Shown one piece after another: positions 40,488 through 44,896 of a stretch of DNA of 44,896 nucleotides (position 1 is the first letter of the stretch; the number at the start of each line of letters is the position of its first letter). Under the pieces are notes generated by a model, which did no database searches, was not told where the DNA came from, and saw only the letters and a list, made by a program, of their open reading frames with translations. The translations under genes were made by a program, and so were the position numbers. The stretch comes from Verrucomicrobiia bacterium. Lineage in GTDB: Bacteria; Verrucomicrobiota; Verrucomicrobiia; Verrucomicrobiales; DEV007. The stretch lies in contig JAGRPB010000017.1 of the NCBI GenBank assembly GCA_020439945.1, positions 1 through 44,896 on the forward strand. The letters run 5' to 3'.

Positions 40488-43400
40488 ATGAACCCCACTC
40501 CCCGAAAGTTTGCAAGCGAGTTGATTCTCGCCGGTATTTGTCTTCTGATCGCTTGCATCTGGGCATTCCTTGCCGGTCGCCAAACCAGTGATCCGAAGCC
40601 GCAACACTCGGACCGCGCCAATCCGCAATTGTCCGACGGTCCCGCTGCCAACACGGGTGCGACCGGCAAAGCTTCAATTTCAGGGAAACCCGGGAAGGAG
40701 CCGAACAAAAAATCTGGCAGCTCGGAACGGGCGGTCGGCAAGAAGCGATCAGCCAAAGACACGCAGCAGGCAATCGAGTCATTTCCCGTTCGCCCCCTTT
40801 CGCAAACGGATCAGACCGCCCCGCGAACTGGGCGAGGAAATCTCACCCCCCCGGTTGCCGGAAGCGATCCTCGATCCATCGCCCTTGATTTCCTCCTGGC
40901 AAACCTGCCGAAGGGATATCGCGCGGGTGATTTTTCCGATCCCGTGGTCACCGATCAGTACGTCTCCGATCACAACGGAGTGACCCATCTCTACCTGCGC
41001 CAACAATTCGGCGGAATCGAGGTCTACAACGCCGACATCAACGTCAATCTCACCAGCGACGGCGAGATCATCAACGTGAACAACCGATTCGTCCCGAATC
41101 TGGAGATTGAAATCAGCCAATCGGAACCCCAGATCTCCGCCGAAACGGCGGTGAAACAGGCCGCCGATCATCTCAACCTGAGAGCGCCCGCGCAACTCAC
41201 CGTGACCCAATCGCCACAGGGCCAGGATGCCAGGGTCGTTTTCGAGGGGGACGGAATTTCCCTGGATCCGATTCCGGCGAAATTGATGTATTTCCCGACG
41301 ACGGGCCGGGCAACGCGATTGGTATGGAATACGGCGCTGAGGCTTCCGGATCGAAAGCGGTGGCTGGAACTGAATATCGACGCCGAGAACGGTCGCATCC
41401 TGTCCGAAAGCAATTGGATCGCCGATGCCGGCTACCGCGTGTTCCCACTTCCGTTGGAGAGCCCCAACGATGGAGGGCGCGCTCTCGAAACCGATCCCCA
41501 CGACACGACTGCCTCGCCCCACGGATGGCATGATTCCAACGGAGTCTCCGGACCCGAATTCACCGATACGCGGGGAAACAACGTCGACGCTCAGGAGGAT
41601 ACCGACGGAAACAATTCGGGAGGATTCAGGCCCAACGGTGGGAGTGGTCTCACTTTCGATTTTCCACTCGATTTCGGAAAGCAACCCGAAGCCAACCAAT
41701 CCGCTTCACTCACGAATCTGTTTTACTGGAACAACATCCTTCACGACGTCCACTACCACTACGGTTTTGACGAGCAAGCAGGCAATTTCCAGCGAAACAA
41801 CTATGGAAATGGAGGGGTTCCGAATGACCAGGTAAAGGCGGACATGCTGGATGGCTCAGGCTACAACAATGCCAATTTCGGCACCCCGCCAGATGGTCAG
41901 AATCCCCGGATGCAGATGTTTGTCTGGTCGGGACCGCCGGGAAACCTGACCGTGAATTCGCCTGTCACGATCGCCGGCACCTACGAGATGTCCGGGGCGA
42001 CTTTCGGGACCGCTCTGAGCTCACCGCTGTCGGCGAACCTGGTGCTGGTCAACGACGGCTCCGCCAATCCCACACTCGCTTGCGGTCCGCTGGTGAACGC
42101 CGCGGAAATGGCGGGCAACATTGCCCTGGCCGATCGGGGAGCCTGCAATTTCGCCGACAAGGCTTACTACGCCCAGATGGCCGGAGCCCGGGGACTGGTG
42201 GTGATCAACAACGTTCCGGGTGGAGGAACCTTTACCATGAGCGGTTGGGATCCCTACATCTACATCCCCGTGTTCATGGTCAGTTATGAGGAGGGACAAT
42301 TGCTGAAAACCGGGATCTCCCAATCCGCCGTCAACGTCACCCTGCCTCCCCGCATCAATCGCGACAGCGCACTCGACAACGGGGTGATCATCCACGAATT
42401 CGGTCATGGAGTCTCCAATCGCCTGACCGGAGGTCCCTCCAACTCGAGCGCCCTGAGTGCGGTTCAAAGCCGCGGCATGGGAGAAGGTTGGAGCGACTGG
42501 TGGGCGCTCGTTTTCACGGCAAATGCCTCCGACACCGCCACCACGTCACGAGGAATCGGCACCTATGTCCTCGGAGAGGGCGCCAACGGTCCCGGTATTC
42601 GACCCGCTCCCTACAGCACCGACTTGGCGGTCAATTCGTTGACCTATGGCGATGTGCTGGATCCCTACCTGACCATTCCTCACGGGATCGGCACGATCTG
42701 GTGTACCGCCCTTTGGGAAGTCTACTGGAATCTGGTCAGCGCGCACGGTTTCGATCCGGATCTCTATCACGGCACGGGGGGCAACAACCTGGCGATGCAG
42801 TTGGTGATTGACGGGCTGAAACTGCAGCCCTCCAATCCCACCTACCTCGATGCGCGCGATGCCATCCTCCTGGCCGATCAAGTCAACAACGCCGGGGCGA
42901 ACCAGGATCTGCTCTGGGCAGCGTTCGCCAAGCGTGGGATGGGAGTCAGCGCGTATGACGGCGGGAGCGCTTCGTCCCTCGACGTTCTCGAAGCTTTCGA
43001 TACCCCCAATTCCCTCCTCCTGACGCCGGGCCCCGACTACATCTACGAGGTGCCTCGCAGGGCGGGAGCGTCATCCGTTTCCGGGTGGCAGTATTACACC
43101 CTGAAAAATACGGGGGTTGCCCCACTGAACTGGACGGCGGCCGCGCCATCCAATTGGCTGGACCTCGATGTCGAATCGGGGACGCTCGCTCCCGGCGAAA
43201 GCGTGGATGTTCAAGCCTACCTCACCAACCAGCTCCGCGTGATGGGAGCCGGCACCTATTTTGACACCGTTACCTTTACCAACACCACCGATGGCGTGAG
43301 TCAGCAGCGACGGGCCCACCTGACCCTCAGCCTGCTGATGTATGGGATCGACTCCCACTATCAGGAAATACTCAGCAGCGAGAAACCCTGGTTCTTCGAA

Positions 43401-44896
43401 ACAACGATCTCGAAAGACGGCGAAGACGCCGCCCAGAGCGGGGATGTGGATGATGACGAGACCAGTTGGATGGAAACGGAAGTGATCGGGCCGGACACGG
43501 TTGTCTTCTGGTGGAAAGTATCGTCAGAGGCCGGTTACGATTTCCTGAATCTCTACGTCGATGATGTTTTGATCGATTCGATCAGTGGAGAGGTGGATTG
43601 GACGAAGGTGGCCTTGGAAATACCGGCGGGGCATCACTCCATCCGCTGGGAATACAGCAAGGACTACAGTCTCGATGGCGGAGCCGACGCGGGATGGGTC
43701 GATCTGTTCGACCGATCGGACGGCCAAAAACCGGTGATCACCAGCGATCTGCTGGCGGACGGACTGACCGGAATTCCGTTCCACTACCAGATTGCGGCAA
43801 CTTCCTCTCCGAGTTCTTTTTCCAGCGGCGCCCTGCCGGCTGGCCTCAGTTTCAATTCAAATACCGGAATCATTTCCGGCACCCCGACGGTCGCCGGGAC
43901 TTATCCGGTTTCGATCACCGCACAGAACGCCCTGGGATCGACCACGGAGACCCTGGTCATCGAGGTGCGGGATGTGGCGTCATTTCCCTTTTCCGAGGAT
44001 TTCGAGGGGGGCTCCCTGGGATCGGTCTGGCTGGCCGGAAACACCAATGTCGGGCGCGTCTATCCGGCGCAGAATTATGGTCCGCGAGGTTCGTGGCATC
44101 TCATCATGGATACGGCCGACAATCGGAGTTCGCGAGGTGAGCTGACCATGGCCATGAACCTCGATGGTCAAAGCGATGTGCTGCTTTCCTTCTGGGCCAA
44201 GGAGTTCAACGATGAATCCAATGGTCCGCCCGCGATTCCCTTCACCGGGCACGCCGATTTTGACGGCGTCGCGATCAGTGAGGATGGCATCACCTGGTAT
44301 GAAGTCTTTCCGTTGCGGGGAGCACTTCGGGGGACCTATACGCAATTTCATGTCGACCTCGACGCGGCCATTCGGAACTACGGCCTCAACTACAACGCCG
44401 CTTTCCGGATCCGGTTCACGCATTACGGCACGCGCGGCCTCCCGGAAGATGGCATTGCGCTCGACGACATTTCGGTCCAGAGCATCCCACTTCGAACCAC
44501 CCTGGCATCCGCTCCGGGATCCAGCCCCAACGCTGTCGTTTTTTCGGGTGTCGCGAATCCGGGAGCGGTCATTCATCTGGTCTCGAATCTGGACGGCGTG
44601 ATCGGCACCACGACGGCGGATGGCAACGGGATCTGGAGCATCAGCGCGGCCGGTTTGACCGCGGGAACGCACCGGGTCATTGCCAGCGTGTCCGGAATCC
44701 CGCGAGCCAGCACCGTGATCACAGCCGCGAATCCTCCTCCGGGAGAGCCGACCTACGAACTGATCCCGTTCGGCAGTCTCTGGCACTATCTCGACGACGG
44801 CTCCGACCAGTATTCGACGACTCCTCCCTTCTACAGTGAGTCGTACTCTGACTATTCCTGGGCTTCGGGGAACGCCCGCCTGGGATATGGCGGGGA
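40488..44896 (+). CDS. Secreted M36 (fungalysin-like) metalloprotease, multidomain, 3' end missing
   Basis: The frame is open from ATG 40488 to the window end (1469 codons). A signal anchor (ILAGICLLIACIWAFLAG) and a low-complexity linker precede an FTP-type propeptide (about 160-205, THLYLRQQFGGIEVYNADIN). The M36 catalytic domain has HEFGH (residues 636-640) and the third zinc ligand Glu666 in GMGEGWSDWW. A PA domain is inserted at roughly 500-610 (ADRGACNFADKAYYAQMAGA). Downstream are an Ig-like/BACON-type segment (about 857-944), a putative Ig domain (1081-1161, LPAGLSFNSNTGIISGTPTV), a jelly-roll-like segment and another Ig-like domain. The final residues (WHYLDDGSDQYSTTPP) begin a further repeat-type domain. 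It degrades extracellular protein; the C-terminal modules probably bind substrate or the cell surface. Confidence 0.93.
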   Translation, partial: MNPTPRKFASELILAGICLLIACIWAFLAGRQTSDPKPQHSDRANPQLSDGPAANTGATGKASISGKPGKEPNKKSGSSERAVGKKRSAKDTQQAIESFPVRPLSQTDQTAPRTGRGNLTPPVAGSDPRSIALDFLLANLPKGYRAGDFSDPVVTDQYVSDHNGVTHLYLRQQFGGIEVYNADINVNLTSDGEIINVNNRFVPNLEIEISQSEPQISAETAVKQAADHLNLRAPAQLTVTQSPQGQDARVVFEGDGISLDPIPAKLMYFPTTGRATRLVWNTALRLPDRKRWLELNIDAENGRILSESNWIADAGYRVFPLPLESPNDGGRALETDPHDTTASPHGWHDSNGVSGPEFTDTRGNNVDAQEDTDGNNSGGFRPNGGSGLTFDFPLDFGKQPEANQSASLTNLFYWNNILHDVHYHYGFDEQAGNFQRNNYGNGGVPNDQVKADMLDGSGYNNANFGTPPDGQNPRMQMFVWSGPPGNLTVNSPVTIAGTYEMSGATFGTALSSPLSANLVLVNDGSANPTLACGPLVNAAEMAGNIALADRGACNFADKAYYAQMAGARGLVVINNVPGGGTFTMSGWDPYIYIPVFMVSYEEGQLLKTGISQSAVNVTLPPRINRDSALDNGVIIHEFGHGVSNRLTGGPSNSSALSAVQSRGMGEGWSDWWALVFTANASDTATTSRGIGTYVLGEGANGPGIRPAPYSTDLAVNSLTYGDVLDPYLTIPHGIGTIWCTALWEVYWNLVSAHGFDPDLYHGTGGNNLAMQLVIDGLKLQPSNPTYLDARDAILLADQVNNAGANQDLLWAAFAKRGMGVSAYDGGSASSLDVLEAFDTPNSLLLTPGPDYIYEVPRRAGASSVSGWQYYTLKNTGVAPLNWTAAAPSNWLDLDVESGTLAPGESVDVQAYLTNQLRVMGAGTYFDTVTFTNTTDGVSQQRRAHLTLSLLMYGIDSHYQEILSSEKPWFFETTISKDGEDAAQSGDVDDDETSWMETEVIGPDTVVFWWKVSSEAGYDFLNLYVDDVLIDSISGEVDWTKVALEIPAGHHSIRWEYSKDYSLDGGADAGWVDLFDRSDGQKPVITSDLLADGLTGIPFHYQIAATSSPSSFSSGALPAGLSFNSNTGIISGTPTVAGTYPVSITAQNALGSTTETLVIEVRDVASFPFSEDFEGGSLGSVWLAGNTNVGRVYPAQNYGPRGSWHLIMDTADNRSSRGELTMAMNLDGQSDVLLSFWAKEFNDESNGPPAIPFTGHADFDGVAISEDGITWYEVFPLRGALRGTYTQFHVDLDAAIRNYGLNYNAAFRIRFTHYGTRGLPEDGIALDDISVQSIPLRTTLASAPGSSPNAVVFSGVANPGAVIHLVSNLDGVIGTTTADGNGIWSISAAGLTAGTHRVIASVSGIPRASTVITAANPPPGEPTYELIPFGSLWHYLDDGSDQYSTTPPFYSESYSDYSWASGNARLGYGG

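Overview
The window is GC-rich, gene-dense bacterial chromosome and most likely comes from a member of Verrucomicrobiota, less likely Planctomycetota. The main evidence is the DUF1501 plus PSCyt1/DUF1549/DUF1553 gene pair, several FGly-type sulfatases, a sulfatase fused to a DUF1080 (3-keto-disaccharide hydrolase-like) domain, DUF4185-like and M36 secreted proteins, and start sites that mostly lack a Shine-Dalgarno sequence and often follow pyrimidine-rich leaders. No rRNA, tRNA, CRISPR array, phage or transposase gene was recognised.

Layout. 1-4088 is housekeeping: the 3' end of fabH, a TatD-type DNase, a small unknown ORF, gltX and aroE. 4199-11550 is accessory: a cytoplasmic-looking sulfatase, two tandem PEGA-like lipoproteins, an unknown helical protein, a GT-C-like membrane protein and the secreted sulfatase-DUF1080 fusion. 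11784-17559 is a complete tripartite RND efflux system (adaptor, pump, outer-membrane factor). 17662-23695 holds two divergent metabolic units: SDR, CoA-transferase and MHS-type MFS permease on the minus strand, and a sodium:solute symporter with a creatininase-family amidohydrolase on the plus strand. 23806-27898 carries an unknown protein, a secreted propeller protein and a CocE/NonD hydrolase. 27990-30187 is a compact TetR / VOC / SRPBCC / VOC operon with a probable TetR operator in its own promoter.

30357-36764 is the most system-like block. It is a minus-strand operon that runs ECF sigma factor, single-span anti-sigma-like protein, beta-propeller lipoprotein, PSCyt1-DUF1549-DUF1553 cytochrome-like protein and Tat-exported DUF1501 protein. 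Three of its junctions are 4-nt overlaps or a 4-nt gap. A possible ECF-type promoter precedes the sigma gene. The order suggests a self-regulated envelope system that senses through the anti-sigma factor and produces two exported proteins of unknown function. 36944-44896 contains a DUF2183 (App1-like) phosphatase, a second GT-C-like membrane protein and the first 1469 codons of a large secreted M36 metalloprotease that runs off the window.

Repeats are the other notable content. Two intergenic elements (4084-4189 and 17548-17666) are built from inverted arms of AGTNNNN heptamers. Each of the three genes that runs into an arm uses a TGA inside its outermost heptamers as its stop codon. A separate 37-bp palindromic repeat occurs at 25826-25862 (inside a coding region, where it encodes part of a signal peptide) and at 36904-36940.
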